NCBI GenBank assembly: GCA_963847735.1
Contig: CAWKAV010000016.1
Coordinates: forward strand, 744,001-808,000
Source: CAWKAV01 sp963847735
GTDB lineage: Bacteria > Desulfobacterota > Desulfuromonadia > Desulfuromonadales > BM103
DNA length: 64,000 nucleotides
Direction of reading: 5' to 3'
Part shown: piece after piece, positions 35,335 to 43,600 of the stretch
Layout of the letters: every line of letters begins with the position of its first letter
Position numbering within the stretch: position 1 is the stretch's first letter
Made by a program: the position numbers and the translations under genes
Notes under the pieces: model-generated
What the model saw: the letters and a program-made list of their open reading frames with translations, nothing else
What the model was told of the DNA's origin: nothing
The model's database searches: none

Positions 35335-36435
35335 ATGAAGGTCGGTATCGTCGGTTGGCGAGGGATGGTCGGGTCGGTGCTCATGCAGCGTATGCAGGAG
35401 GAAAACGACCTGGCCGGTATAGAACCGGTTTTTTTCTCAACTTCACAGGCGGGGCAGGCGGCACCGATGGGCGCCGGTACTCTCAAGAACGCTGATGACC
35501 TTGCTGAGTTACGCAAGCTCGATGTGATTATCACCTGTCAGGGGGGTGATTACACCAAGGCTGTTCACCCTGTGCTGCGCAGTTCCGGATGGGATGGCTA
35601 TTGGATCGATGCGGCCAGCAGCTTGCGCATGGAGTCGAACGCCGTCATTATCCTTGATCCGGTGAACCGCAATGTTATCGATGATGCGCTAAAACGCGGC
35701 ATCAAGGACTACATCGGTGGTAACTGTACGGTCAGCCTGATGCTCATGGCCATCGGTGGTCTGTTCAAGGCCGGTCTGGTGGAGTGGGTGTCGACGATGA
35801 CCTACCAGGCTGCTTCCGGTGCCGGTGCACCGAACATGCGTGAACTGCTGAGCCAGATGGGAGTATTGCATAGCTCCGTGGCAGAGCTGTTGCGGGATCC
35901 GTCTTCGGCCATCCTTGAAATTGACCGCAAGGTGACGGATGTTCTGCGTGGCACGCAGATGCCGACCAGCGAGTTCGGCTATCCCCTCGCTGGCAGTCTG
36001 CTGCCGTGGATCGATCGTGAGGTGGAAGATGGTCAGAGTCGCGAGGAGTGGAAAGGTTATGCAGAGACCAACAAGATCCTCGGTAACGCGCAGCCCATTC
36101 CCGTCGATGGTCTCTGCGTTCGCGTCGGAGCCATGCGCTGCCACAGCCAGGCGTTGACAATACGCCTGAACCGCGATCTGCCGATCTCCGAGATCGAGGC
36201 ATTGATCGATAACGACAACGACTGGGTCAAGCTGATTGCCAATAACAAGGCGGCCTCATTGGCGGGGCTGACTCCGACAGCAGTTTCCGGAACACTTGCT
36301 ATTCCGGTCGGACGGGTTCGCAAAATGAAGATGGGCCCGCAGTATGTGTCTGCTTTCACCTGTGGGGACCAGCTGCTCTGGGGGGCTGCGGAGCCATTGC
36401 GGCGCATGCTGCGTATTCTCAGGGAACAGTCTTGA
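35335..36435 (+). CDS. asd: Aspartate-semialdehyde dehydrogenase
   Basis: This is the long E. coli-like form of 366 residues. It begins KVGIVGWRGMVGSVLMQRM (NADP site), has the catalytic cysteine in YIGGNCTVSLMLMAIGGLF and the later AMRCHSQALTIRLN with the catalytic histidine. It reduces aspartyl phosphate for the Lys, Thr and Met branches. ATG start, 83 bp after leuB; the leuB-asd order is common in this group. Confidence 0.95.
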   Translation: MKVGIVGWRGMVGSVLMQRMQEENDLAGIEPVFFSTSQAGQAAPMGAGTLKNADDLAELRKLDVIITCQGGDYTKAVHPVLRSSGWDGYWIDAASSLRMESNAVIILDPVNRNVIDDALKRGIKDYIGGNCTVSLMLMAIGGLFKAGLVEWVSTMTYQAASGAGAPNMRELLSQMGVLHSSVAELLRDPSSAILEIDRKVTDVLRGTQMPTSEFGYPLAGSLLPWIDREVEDGQSREEWKGYAETNKILGNAQPIPVDGLCVRVGAMRCHSQALTIRLNRDLPISEIEALIDNDNDWVKLIANNKAASLAGLTPTAVSGTLAIPVGRVRKMKMGPQYVSAFTCGDQLLWGAAEPLRRMLRILREQS

Positions 36436-36502
36436 AGCATTCCGGCATGAGGCCTCGTTATCCTGCCGTGTTCACACAGACACTGAGATTTTCATGATTC
36501 GG

Positions 36503-36518
36503 GGGGCCGCTTGGCCCC
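36503..36518 (+). terminator. GC-rich hairpin after asd
   Basis: GGGGCC and GGCCCC pair around a GCTT loop about 70 bp after the asd stop. There is only a weak T-rich stretch after it, so it may be a poor terminator or a processing hairpin before the EcfT-like gene. Confidence 0.4.
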
Positions 36519-36561
36519 TCGAATGGTTTAACCTTAATGATTCTTCCCAGGCGATAGGCCC

Positions 36562-37332
36562 TTGAATTACGCCGCAAAAAAAGAACTTTATCAGCCGGGT
36601 CAAACACTCTTGCACAGGTTTGACCCACGACTGAAAGTCTTATCGAGCCTGCTGCTAATCATGCTTGCCTTTGCCGCAACAGCCTGGTCACAACTTATCG
36701 TCCTGGCTGTGACGGTTTCAGTCGCTGTCCGATTGATCTCTCCTCTGGCTCGTCCGGTCTGGCATGTCTGCTGGATGCTGCGCTGGCTGTTTGTTTTCAC
36801 CGTGATGATGCATCTGCTGTTCTCCTCTGGGCGAACCCTGTGGGGTCTTGGCTGGCTTTCCCTTGACGGACTACTGATCGGGAGCCGTGTCTGTGCGCAG
36901 ATGCTTCTGGCTGTCATCGTCTCTACCCTGATAGCCGCGACCACTTCGTCAGAAGTCCTGGCGAAAACTTTCGGCTGGTTTGTGCGGCCTTTGCACTGGC
37001 TGGGATGCCGGACAGATGAATGGCAGAAAATCGTGCTGCTCTCCATGACGTTGATTCCGGTTGTTCAGGAAGAAATCCGTGCCTCCGGTGCTGATGACGG
37101 CCCAGTTCAGACAGGTAGGGCAGGGCGTTGGTCAGTGTGGATACAGAATATTAACGATTTCCTTTTGCGCTTGGTCAACCGGGGTGATGCGATTGCCCAT
37201 CAGATTGCGGCAAACGAAGACTCTTCCCAACAAACAGCGGGTTTGTCACCACTGATGCCCATGGCTCTCCTCGATCAGCTCTTTTTACTGACGTTCAGCC
37301 TGTTGATGGTCTGTTACTGGTTCTTGCGGTGA
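36562..37332 (+). CDS. Energy-coupling factor transporter transmembrane protein (EcfT/CbiQ-like)
   Basis: The 256-residue protein has about five membrane helices and the EcfT/CbiQ opening LLHRFDPRLKVLSSLLLIML. In these transporters it couples two ATPases to a substrate-binding S component. The usual Ala-Arg-Gly coupling helices are hard to place here, with TTSSEVLAKTFGWFVRPL in the expected region. No ATPase or S component is in the window, so the substrate is unknown. The start is TTG; no better start was seen. It ends beside truA, an arrangement also found with ecfT in other bacteria. Confidence 0.75.
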   Translation: MNYAAKKELYQPGQTLLHRFDPRLKVLSSLLLIMLAFAATAWSQLIVLAVTVSVAVRLISPLARPVWHVCWMLRWLFVFTVMMHLLFSSGRTLWGLGWLSLDGLLIGSRVCAQMLLAVIVSTLIAATTSSEVLAKTFGWFVRPLHWLGCRTDEWQKIVLLSMTLIPVVQEEIRASGADDGPVQTGRAGRWSVWIQNINDFLLRLVNRGDAIAHQIAANEDSSQQTAGLSPLMPMALLDQLFLLTFSLLMVCYWFLR

Positions 37333-37337
37333 GTTGC

Positions 37338-38072
37338 ATGCGTACGATACTTCTTATAATCGAATATGACGGCACCGCCTATGCGGGCTGGCAGATCCAG
37401 CCCAATGTGCTTGCTGTTCAGGAAGTCGTCGAGTCGGCACTGACCCAGATTCTCGGCCAGAGAGTTCGTATTCACTCTTCCGGACGGACTGATGCGGGTG
37501 TTCATGCCCGCGGCATGGCAGCGCATTTCCAAACAGAAAAAAATATTCCCCTGCAAGCCTTTCGAGAAGGGGTCAATCGCTTCCTGCCCGACGATGTGGT
37601 CATTCGCGAAGTGCGTGAAATGCCGGAAGGTTTTCATGCGCGCTATTCGGCTACGGGAAAATGGTATCGCTACACGATATATATCGGCGAAGTGCGTTCA
37701 CCCCTGGCGGCTCGTACGGCCTGGCACCTGCGAGGCAAACTGGATCTGGATTTGATGTGTGCTGCAGCAGGATTACTGGTTGGTCAGCATGATTTTCAGG
37801 CTTTTCGTACTTCCGGATGCGTTGCCAAAACCAGCGTTCGCGATATTTTTCAGGTTGATGTTGTTGCCGACAACGAGTTCGTTCATATCGATATCAAGGG
37901 CTCGGGATTTTTGCGGAGCATGGTCCGGATCATAGCCGGCACGCTGGTTGAAGTCGGTCAGGGCAAACGACCGGCAAGTGACTTGCGGAAGCTCCTTCAG
38001 AAGGAGGAGAACCTGATTTGTGGGCCTACTGCACCCGCACATGGTCTGTGTCTGCAAGAGGTCTGGTATTAA
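37338..38072 (+). CDS. truA: tRNA pseudouridine(38-40) synthase
   Basis: The 244-residue enzyme modifies U38-U40 of the anticodon arm. It has the opening MRTILLIIEYDGTAYAGWQIQPN-like block, the catalytic aspartate in SSGRTDAGVHA, and the later FRTSGC and GSGFLRSMVRIIAGTLVEVG motifs. ATG at 37338 is chosen for the family start; GTG at 37329 overlapping the previous stop is an alternative. Normal length. Confidence 0.94.
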   Translation: MRTILLIIEYDGTAYAGWQIQPNVLAVQEVVESALTQILGQRVRIHSSGRTDAGVHARGMAAHFQTEKNIPLQAFREGVNRFLPDDVVIREVREMPEGFHARYSATGKWYRYTIYIGEVRSPLAARTAWHLRGKLDLDLMCAAAGLLVGQHDFQAFRTSGCVAKTSVRDIFQVDVVADNEFVHIDIKGSGFLRSMVRIIAGTLVEVGQGKRPASDLRKLLQKEENLICGPTAPAHGLCLQEVWY

Positions 38073-38170
38073 CTCAAGGTTGCTTCGATTATCCTTGACT
38101 AGTCAATCAGCCTGAACTAAGTATTGCGGTTAATTATTTGACCCCTGACCCCCTTATGGAGGTATCGGCA

Positions 38171-39637
38171 ATGCTCGATTCCGAGATCCGTGAAGGTTTG
38201 ACCTTCGATGATGTTCTGCTTCTTCCCGCCCATTCCAAAATACTGCCGCGCGATGTCGATCTGACCAGTTACCTGACTCCCCGTATAAAACTCAATATCC
38301 CCTTGCTCTCGGCTGCGATGGATACAGTCACCGAGGCACGCACGGCGATTGCCATGGCCCGTGAGGGAGGGATTGGTATCGTCCACAAGAATATGACTCC
38401 GGCCTTGCAGGCCATGGAAGTCGACCAGGTCAAGAAGTCGGAAAGCGGCATGATCGTTGACCCGATCACCATGGATCCTGATCAAAAAATTTACGAAGCA
38501 CTCGAATTAATGCAAAAGTATCGAATTTCAGGGGTTCCGATCACCAAGAATGGCCTTTTGGTTGGTATCCTCACCAACCGTGATCTGCGTTTCGAAACCC
38601 AACTCAATCAACCGATCTCTAATGTCATGACCAAGGACAAGCTGGTCACGGTTCCTCCAGGCACAACCCTTGAGGAAGCCAAGAAACATCTTCATGAACA
38701 TCGCATTGAGAAACTGCTGGTGGTTGATGACAACTATGTCCTCAAGGGACTGATTACCATCAAGGACATCGAAAAAGTCCGCAAGTACCCTAACGCCTGT
38801 AAAGACGATATGGGCCGTCTGCGGGTCGGTGCCGCGGTTGGTGTCGGCGATGATCTGGAAGAACGTCTTGCCCTGCTGGTGAAAACGGGTATCGATGCAA
38901 TTGTCGTCGATACGGCCCACGGCCATTCCCAGGGTGTGATTGATGCGATTGTGGAAATCCGGCGCAATTACCCTGATCTTTCCTTGATTGCCGGCAATAT
39001 TGCAACGGCTGATGCCGCCCAGGCTTTGATCAGGGCTGGCGCTGATGCTGTCAAGGTAGGGATTGGCCCGGGTTCGATCTGTACGACGCGCGTGGTCGCC
39101 GGGGTTGGTGTGCCTCAGATTACCGCTATCGCCGATGTCTCGAAGATCACCCGAAAACTCGGCGTACCGCTGATCGCCGATGGCGGCATCAAGTACTCAG
39201 GGGAATTGCCGAAAGCGATTGCTGCCGGCGCCGACACCATCATGATCGGTTCCCTGTTTGCCGGAACTGATGAATCCCCCGGTGATACAATCCTTTTTCA
39301 GGGGCGGACCTACAAAACCTATCGTGGCATGGGCAGCATCGGCGCCATGAAGCAGGGCAGCAAGGACCGTTATTTCCAGGGCGACGAGCTTGATGTCAAA
39401 CTCGTACCGGAAGGTATCGAAGGGCGCGTTCCATTCCGTGGACCGCTCTCCGCCAATATTCATCAGCTGATGGGTGGTCTGCGTTCCGGCATGGGCTACA
39501 CCGGCTGCCGGACCATCAAGGAGCTGCAGGCAAACGGCTGCTTCATGCGCATCACCAACGCCGGCCTGCGTGAATCACACGTGCACGACGTCAACATCAC
39601 TCACGAAGCACCGAACTACAGGATTGAAAAAAACTGA
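38171..39637 (+). CDS. guaB: IMP dehydrogenase
   Basis: The 488-residue enzyme oxidises IMP to XMP, the committed step to GMP. It begins REGLTFDDVLLLPAHSKILP, carries two CBS domains at about residues 95-205, and has the catalytic cysteine loop GIGPGSICTTRVVAGVGVPQ and the flap Arg-Tyr near YFQGDE. ATG at 38171 is preferred because TGGAGG lies just before it; the frame is open to 38138. guaA follows after a 119-bp repeat-rich gap. Confidence 0.95.
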   Translation: MLDSEIREGLTFDDVLLLPAHSKILPRDVDLTSYLTPRIKLNIPLLSAAMDTVTEARTAIAMAREGGIGIVHKNMTPALQAMEVDQVKKSESGMIVDPITMDPDQKIYEALELMQKYRISGVPITKNGLLVGILTNRDLRFETQLNQPISNVMTKDKLVTVPPGTTLEEAKKHLHEHRIEKLLVVDDNYVLKGLITIKDIEKVRKYPNACKDDMGRLRVGAAVGVGDDLEERLALLVKTGIDAIVVDTAHGHSQGVIDAIVEIRRNYPDLSLIAGNIATADAAQALIRAGADAVKVGIGPGSICTTRVVAGVGVPQITAIADVSKITRKLGVPLIADGGIKYSGELPKAIAAGADTIMIGSLFAGTDESPGDTILFQGRTYKTYRGMGSIGAMKQGSKDRYFQGDELDVKLVPEGIEGRVPFRGPLSANIHQLMGGLRSGMGYTGCRTIKELQANGCFMRITNAGLRESHVHDVNITHEAPNYRIEKN

Positions 39638-39642
39638 AAATA

Positions 39643-39745
39643 TAAGGGATAAAGGAAAAGGGATAAGGGATAAAGGATAAAGGGGCAAGGCTAAGGAGGG
39701 TGTGTTTTACCCTTCACCTTTAAACTTTACCTTTAACCCTCCACC
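39643..39745. repeat. GGGATAA-type short repeats and facing pyrimidine tract between guaB and guaA
   Basis: From 39643 the + strand is almost all purine, with five degenerate copies of (G)GGATAA(A)GG. From about 39708 it becomes pyrimidine-rich (ACCCTTCACCTTTAAAC, then TTTACCTTTAACCCTCC). The two halves are loosely complementary, so the transcript could fold. No gene is encoded. It is not a CRISPR array, as there are no spacers. Confidence 0.65.
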
Positions 39746-39756
39746 TGAGATTCTCC

Positions 39757-41316
39757 ATGACTGATATCCATTCCGAAAAAATTCTGATTCTCGACTTCGG
39801 CTCACAATACACCCAGTTAATTGCAAGGCGGGTGCGGGAGGCGCATGTTTATTGCGAACTGCACCCCTTCGATATGAGTCTGGCTGAGATCAGGGCGTTC
39901 AAGGCGACGGGGATCATTCTCTCCGGTGGGCCGAAATCGGTCTATGACGAAGGTGCTCCGGCAATCGAAGAAGAGCTGTTTGAGCTCGGCGTGCCGCTAC
40001 TCGGCATCTGCTATGGCATGCAGTTGCTGTGTCACCATTTCGGCGGCAGGGTCGTACCTGCCGGCAAGCGCGAGTATGGTCACGCTGACCTTATGGCCAA
40101 GGGCTCTCCGGGGCCGCTGTTTGACGGCTTCTTTGTCGACGGGCATAGCCCGGTCTGGATGAGCCATGGTGATCACGTCGAGATCGTCCCTCACGGATTT
40201 GAAGAAGTTGCCGTCACCGACAATGCCCCGGTGTGCGCGATCCAGAATGTTGATCGCAAGCTGTATGGAGTGCAATTCCATCCCGAAGTCAATCACACGC
40301 CGCGCGGCGAATTGTTGCTTGATACTTTCGTGCGCAAGATCTGCGGTTGCACCGGCAAGTGGACACCGGGAAAGATCATTGAGGATGCGATTGTCCGTAT
40401 ACGTGAGCAGGTCGGCGAGGAGGAAGTCATCCTCGGCCTTTCCGGTGGTGTTGATTCATCGGTCGCTGCGGCACTGATCCATCGCGCCATCGGCGATCAG
40501 CTGACCTGTGTTTTTGTCGACAATGGCCTGTTGCGCCTCGGTGAAGGCGACCAGGTGATGTCCACATTTGCCGAAAATCTCGGCGTCAAGGTCATCCGTG
40601 TTGATGCTGAAGATCGTTTTCTCTCCAAGTTGGCTGGCGAAATCGATCCTGAAAAGAAACGCAAGATCATCGGCAACCTGTTCGTTGACATCTTCGAGGA
40701 GGAGTCGAAAAAACTGGTTAACGCCCAGTGGCTTGCACAGGGCACGATCTATCCTGACGTCATCGAATCGGCCGGTGCCAAGACCGGCAAGGCGCATAAC
40801 ATCAAGAGCCATCACAACGTCGGCGGCCTGCCTGATTACATGACGCTCAAACTGCTGGAACCGCTGCGTGAACTCTTCAAGGATGAGGTCCGCGCTATAG
40901 GAGAAGAACTCGGCTTGCCGCACCGCATGGTCTGGCGCCACCCCTTTCCCGGACCAGGTCTCGGCGTGCGCATCCTCGGTGAGATCAAAAAAGAGTACTG
41001 CGATATCCTGCGCCAGGCCGATTCCATCTACATCGACGAACTTTATCAGAGCGGTCATTACGACAAGATCAGTCAGGCCTTCGCCGTCTTTCTTCCGGTC
41101 AAGAGTGTTGGCGTTATGGGGGATGGGCGAACTTACGAGTACGTGATCGCCCTGCGTGCCGTCGAGACCAGGGATTTCATGACCGCCGGCTGGTATCCTA
41201 TGCCCTATGCTGACCTGGCGCGCATCAGCAATCGCATCATCAACGAGGTCCGCGGCATCAACCGTGTCACTTACGATATCTCGAGTAAACCGCCAGCGAC
41301 GATTGAGTGGGAATGA
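39757..41316 (+). CDS. guaA: GMP synthase (glutamine-hydrolysing)
   Basis: The 519-residue enzyme aminates XMP to GMP. The N-terminal class I amidotransferase has the nucleophile cysteine in LLGICYGMQLL and His/Glu in QFHPEVNHT. The PP-loop ATP site is LGLSGGVDSSVAAAL. The C-terminal dimerisation domain ends with DISSKPPATIEWE, the universal GuaA ending. Full length. A hairpin with a T tail follows. Confidence 0.96.
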   Translation: MTDIHSEKILILDFGSQYTQLIARRVREAHVYCELHPFDMSLAEIRAFKATGIILSGGPKSVYDEGAPAIEEELFELGVPLLGICYGMQLLCHHFGGRVVPAGKREYGHADLMAKGSPGPLFDGFFVDGHSPVWMSHGDHVEIVPHGFEEVAVTDNAPVCAIQNVDRKLYGVQFHPEVNHTPRGELLLDTFVRKICGCTGKWTPGKIIEDAIVRIREQVGEEEVILGLSGGVDSSVAAALIHRAIGDQLTCVFVDNGLLRLGEGDQVMSTFAENLGVKVIRVDAEDRFLSKLAGEIDPEKKRKIIGNLFVDIFEEESKKLVNAQWLAQGTIYPDVIESAGAKTGKAHNIKSHHNVGGLPDYMTLKLLEPLRELFKDEVRAIGEELGLPHRMVWRHPFPGPGLGVRILGEIKKEYCDILRQADSIYIDELYQSGHYDKISQAFAVFLPVKSVGVMGDGRTYEYVIALRAVETRDFMTAGWYPMPYADLARISNRIINEVRGINRVTYDISSKPPATIEWE

Positions 41317-41348
41317 TTGGCTTGTTCCTGCCCAATAGGACTGACGAG

Positions 41349-41383
41349 AAATGCGGGTGCGGCTGATGCTCCCGCATTTTTTG
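41349..41383 (+). terminator. Intrinsic terminator after guaA
   Basis: AAATGCGGG and CCCGCATTT form a 9-bp stem around a 13-base loop, followed by TTTT. It lies about 30 bp after the guaA stop. Confidence 0.8.
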
Positions 41384-41548
41384 CTTGGGCGTTGTTGGAT
41401 TGATGATTGAACAAATGTACGGGGTCAGGCTAAGATCACTTTTGTCTGTTGCTTGTCACATAAGTAACGGGGAGAGTGAAGAGCCTTTGAGCGCCTGTCA
41501 TCAGGGGCAATCACTCTTCATTTATGACTGACGCTCAAGGCTGAACTG

Positions 41549-42556
41549 ATGAAAAAAGAAATCAAACGTCTTCCTGGCAAGCCTGCCAAAAAATACAGCC
41601 AGGCCGCCCGTCTGCATGATGTGATCCGTATTCTTGAAGCACGTTACGGGGCGACGGTCGACGAACTGGCCGAGGAATGCGGCGTTACCAGGCGGACCGT
41701 TTATCGCGATCTTGATGCGATCCGCGATGCCGGCTATCCATTGATCTCCGAGCCTGAGGCCGACGGTCGGACTCTTTATCGGTTTATGACCGGTTTCAAG
41801 AAACTCCCACCTATTACCTTCTCTCTTGATGAACTGATGACACTTTACCTCTGTCGCGGACAACTTGGTTTCCTACGCGGCACGCCCTTTCAGGATGACC
41901 TGGACGCCATTTTCGGCCGGATTCGTTCGAGCCTGCCACCGCGCAGCGTCGCTCACCTGGAACGCATCGCCGAAACAGCATCACCCAAATTTCAGGGAGA
42001 GCGTGATTACGCAGCAAAGAAGGAACTGTTGAAAGAGCTGCGCCGTGCTTTGCTTTACCAGTTCCGTCTCGATCTCTCTTACACACCGGCACGGCGTACC
42101 ACTGAAATCTACCGCTTTGATCCTTACACCTTACTCTTCTACGATGGCGCTCTCTATCTGGGTGGTTATGCGCACAACCGTGCGGCGCTGAGGCTCTTTC
42201 TTGTTGACCGTATTGAACAGGTGGTGGTGCTCGACGAACGATTTGAAGTTCCCGAAGATTATTCCGCTGCGAATTTAACCGGTTCGGCTTTCGGTTTGAT
42301 CGACGAACAGCAGCACACCATCAAGGCTCGTTTCGGTGCGGAAATCGGCCATCTGATCCGCGAGCGGGTCTGGCATCCGAGCCAGAAACTTGTCGAGGAG
42401 CAGGACGGGACGCTGACACTCACCTTCGAGGCCAGCGGCGAGAGAGAAATCTTGGCGTGGCTCTATTCCTACCTGCCGCATGTCAAGGTTCTTGAACCTG
42501 CAGGATTGAAGACGCTCTTTTATGAAGGGTTGCGGAATGCTCTCGACATGGCGTGA
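41549..42556 (+). CDS. WYL-domain transcriptional regulator
   Basis: The 335-residue protein has an N-terminal winged HTH of the HTH_11/DeoR type (LHDVIRILEARYGATVDELAEECGVTRRTVYRDLDAI, residues about 22-60), then a WYL-like domain with the FDPYTLLFYDGALYLGGYAHNR phrase, and a C-terminal WCX-like extension ending FYEGLRNALDMA. WYL regulators sense nucleotide-like or nucleic acid ligands and often sit by defence or stress genes. Its target is unknown; the next genes are a lipoprotein and the accessory pair at 43.3-44.8 kb. Confidence 0.88.
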   Translation: MKKEIKRLPGKPAKKYSQAARLHDVIRILEARYGATVDELAEECGVTRRTVYRDLDAIRDAGYPLISEPEADGRTLYRFMTGFKKLPPITFSLDELMTLYLCRGQLGFLRGTPFQDDLDAIFGRIRSSLPPRSVAHLERIAETASPKFQGERDYAAKKELLKELRRALLYQFRLDLSYTPARRTTEIYRFDPYTLLFYDGALYLGGYAHNRAALRLFLVDRIEQVVVLDERFEVPEDYSAANLTGSAFGLIDEQQHTIKARFGAEIGHLIRERVWHPSQKLVEEQDGTLTLTFEASGEREILAWLYSYLPHVKVLEPAGLKTLFYEGLRNALDMA

Positions 42557-42613
42557 GTGGTGCCAATAGCGGTATCTTCATGGGCGAACGATAAATGGCA
42601 ACTGGAGAAAACG

Positions 42614-42898
42614 ATGAAAAAACTTCTCGCAGCGATAAAGGCGAGCGACACCTCTTGGTTGATATTGCTTTCAACAACGCTTTTTATGACAGCCTGTGCA
42701 TCCGGGCCGCAGAAGCAGTCCGGGGACGAAATACACAAATTTACCAAGTGTGAAAACCCTCGACCGGAGATGTGTACCATGGATTACAACCCGGTTTGTG
42801 GTCAGTTAAAGAATGGCAGGGCAAAAACCTACTCTAACGGCTGCAGCGCCTGCTCTGACCAGAATGTTGTTGAACATAAAGCGGGCGAATGCAAATAA
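42614..42898 (+). CDS. Kazal-type lipoprotein
   Basis: The 94-residue product has a lipoprotein signal ending in TLFMTACAS and then one Kazal domain with the cysteine pattern C...C...PVCG...TYSNGCSAC...GEC. Kazal domains inhibit serine proteases. In bacteria such small lipoproteins are rare but known, and they may protect against host or predator proteases. The inhibitory loop residue is near CTMDYNPVCG. ATG chosen with TGGAGA just upstream; it lies 57 bp after the WYL gene. Confidence 0.82.
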   Translation: MKKLLAAIKASDTSWLILLSTTLFMTACASGPQKQSGDEIHKFTKCENPRPEMCTMDYNPVCGQLKNGRAKTYSNGCSACSDQNVVEHKAGECK

Positions 42899-43279
42899 TT
42901 CCACTTAGCTCCGAGAGTTCAAAGGGTGACGTGTTGATCTGAAAAGCCTTCCCTTCCTGGGCGGGCCATTCTTAAATTGCAGAGGTTATGGCCACCAGGG
43001 TTTGTTCCTTGGTGGCTATTCTTCTTTGTCAGGATATCCAAGATACAGTCCATTCAGTCCTTGAACACCAACTTCCAGCCGATGAACCCTGCACAACCTG
43101 GCGTTGCGAGACCGATGATATATAGAAGTATGAAAGCGCCTTTCTGCGGCGGGGGAGACTGAAGTACACTCGGATTTACAAGCCACCAGATAACCAGATC
43201 AGTATATGCAACAGTTGTTTTCTGAGGTCAATAAAAGCTAATTTCACAACAGCGTTTTACTAATAATGGTAAATAATAC
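42899..43279. other. Gene-free stretch of about 380 bp
   Basis: No reading frame with a ribosome site or recognisable product was found here. A small hairpin near 42991 is listed separately. The composition becomes AT-rich towards the promoter at 43280. Confidence 0.55.
42991..43016 (+). terminator. Hairpin after the Kazal gene
   Basis: GCCACCA and TGGTGGC form a 7-bp stem around a 12-base loop and are followed by TATTCTTCTTTG, which is T-rich. It could end the Kazal transcript, about 90 bp after its stop. Confidence 0.55.
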
Positions 43280-43307
43280 TTTACATGATTTTTAAAGGGT
43301 GTATAGT
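43280..43307 (+). promoter_or_regulatory. Promoter of the zinc-ribbon gene
   Basis: TTTACA at 43280-43285 and TATAGT at 43302-43307 are 16 bp apart. The start of transcription would fall about 25-30 bp before the ATG at 43341, which has a strong AAGGAGG site. Confidence 0.6.
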
Positions 43308-43340
43308 TGAAAAACTTAAACTATCCCAAGGAGGCCACAA

Positions 43341-43514
43341 ATGAATTGTCCCTACTGTGATCATCAAGATCATCTCGAAATCGACCTGCATGCTGACGGC
43401 TTTAGCGCAGACCTACTCGAATGCTCCGAATGCGGAGCCTTGCTCACGATAAAAGGAACGCGTTTGGAAACGGTGCATTACCCGGTCAAAGCTTTCGGAG
43501 CTTCGATGGCCTAG
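43341..43514 (+). CDS. 57-residue zinc-ribbon protein
   Basis: This small gene has an excellent AAGGAGG ribosome site seven bases before ATG. It encodes a protein starting MNCPYC and containing CSECG, so four cysteines in two CXXC pairs form a likely zinc ribbon. The rest of the protein is short and has no other motif. It lies 86 bp before the nitrilase-like gene on the same strand, and a promoter precedes it, so the two may be one transcript. No family was recognised. Confidence 0.7.
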   Translation: MNCPYCDHQDHLEIDLHADGFSADLLECSECGALLTIKGTRLETVHYPVKAFGASMA

Positions 43515-43600
43515 CCGTTTCATTTGCAGCACTAATCGCGGCGGTAAGACACAATCATTCCCGCCAAGAATCACTGTCAAATAACACCCGGAGATTGGTC

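Noticed and set aside
39643..39745. CRISPR array between guaB and guaA
   Set aside because: The repeat units are 7-10 bases, degenerate and contiguous, with no spacers and no cas genes.
43421..43600. Longer N-terminus for the nitrilase-like protein
   Set aside because: This part overlaps the zinc-ribbon gene in another frame. ATG at 43601 has its own GGAG site.
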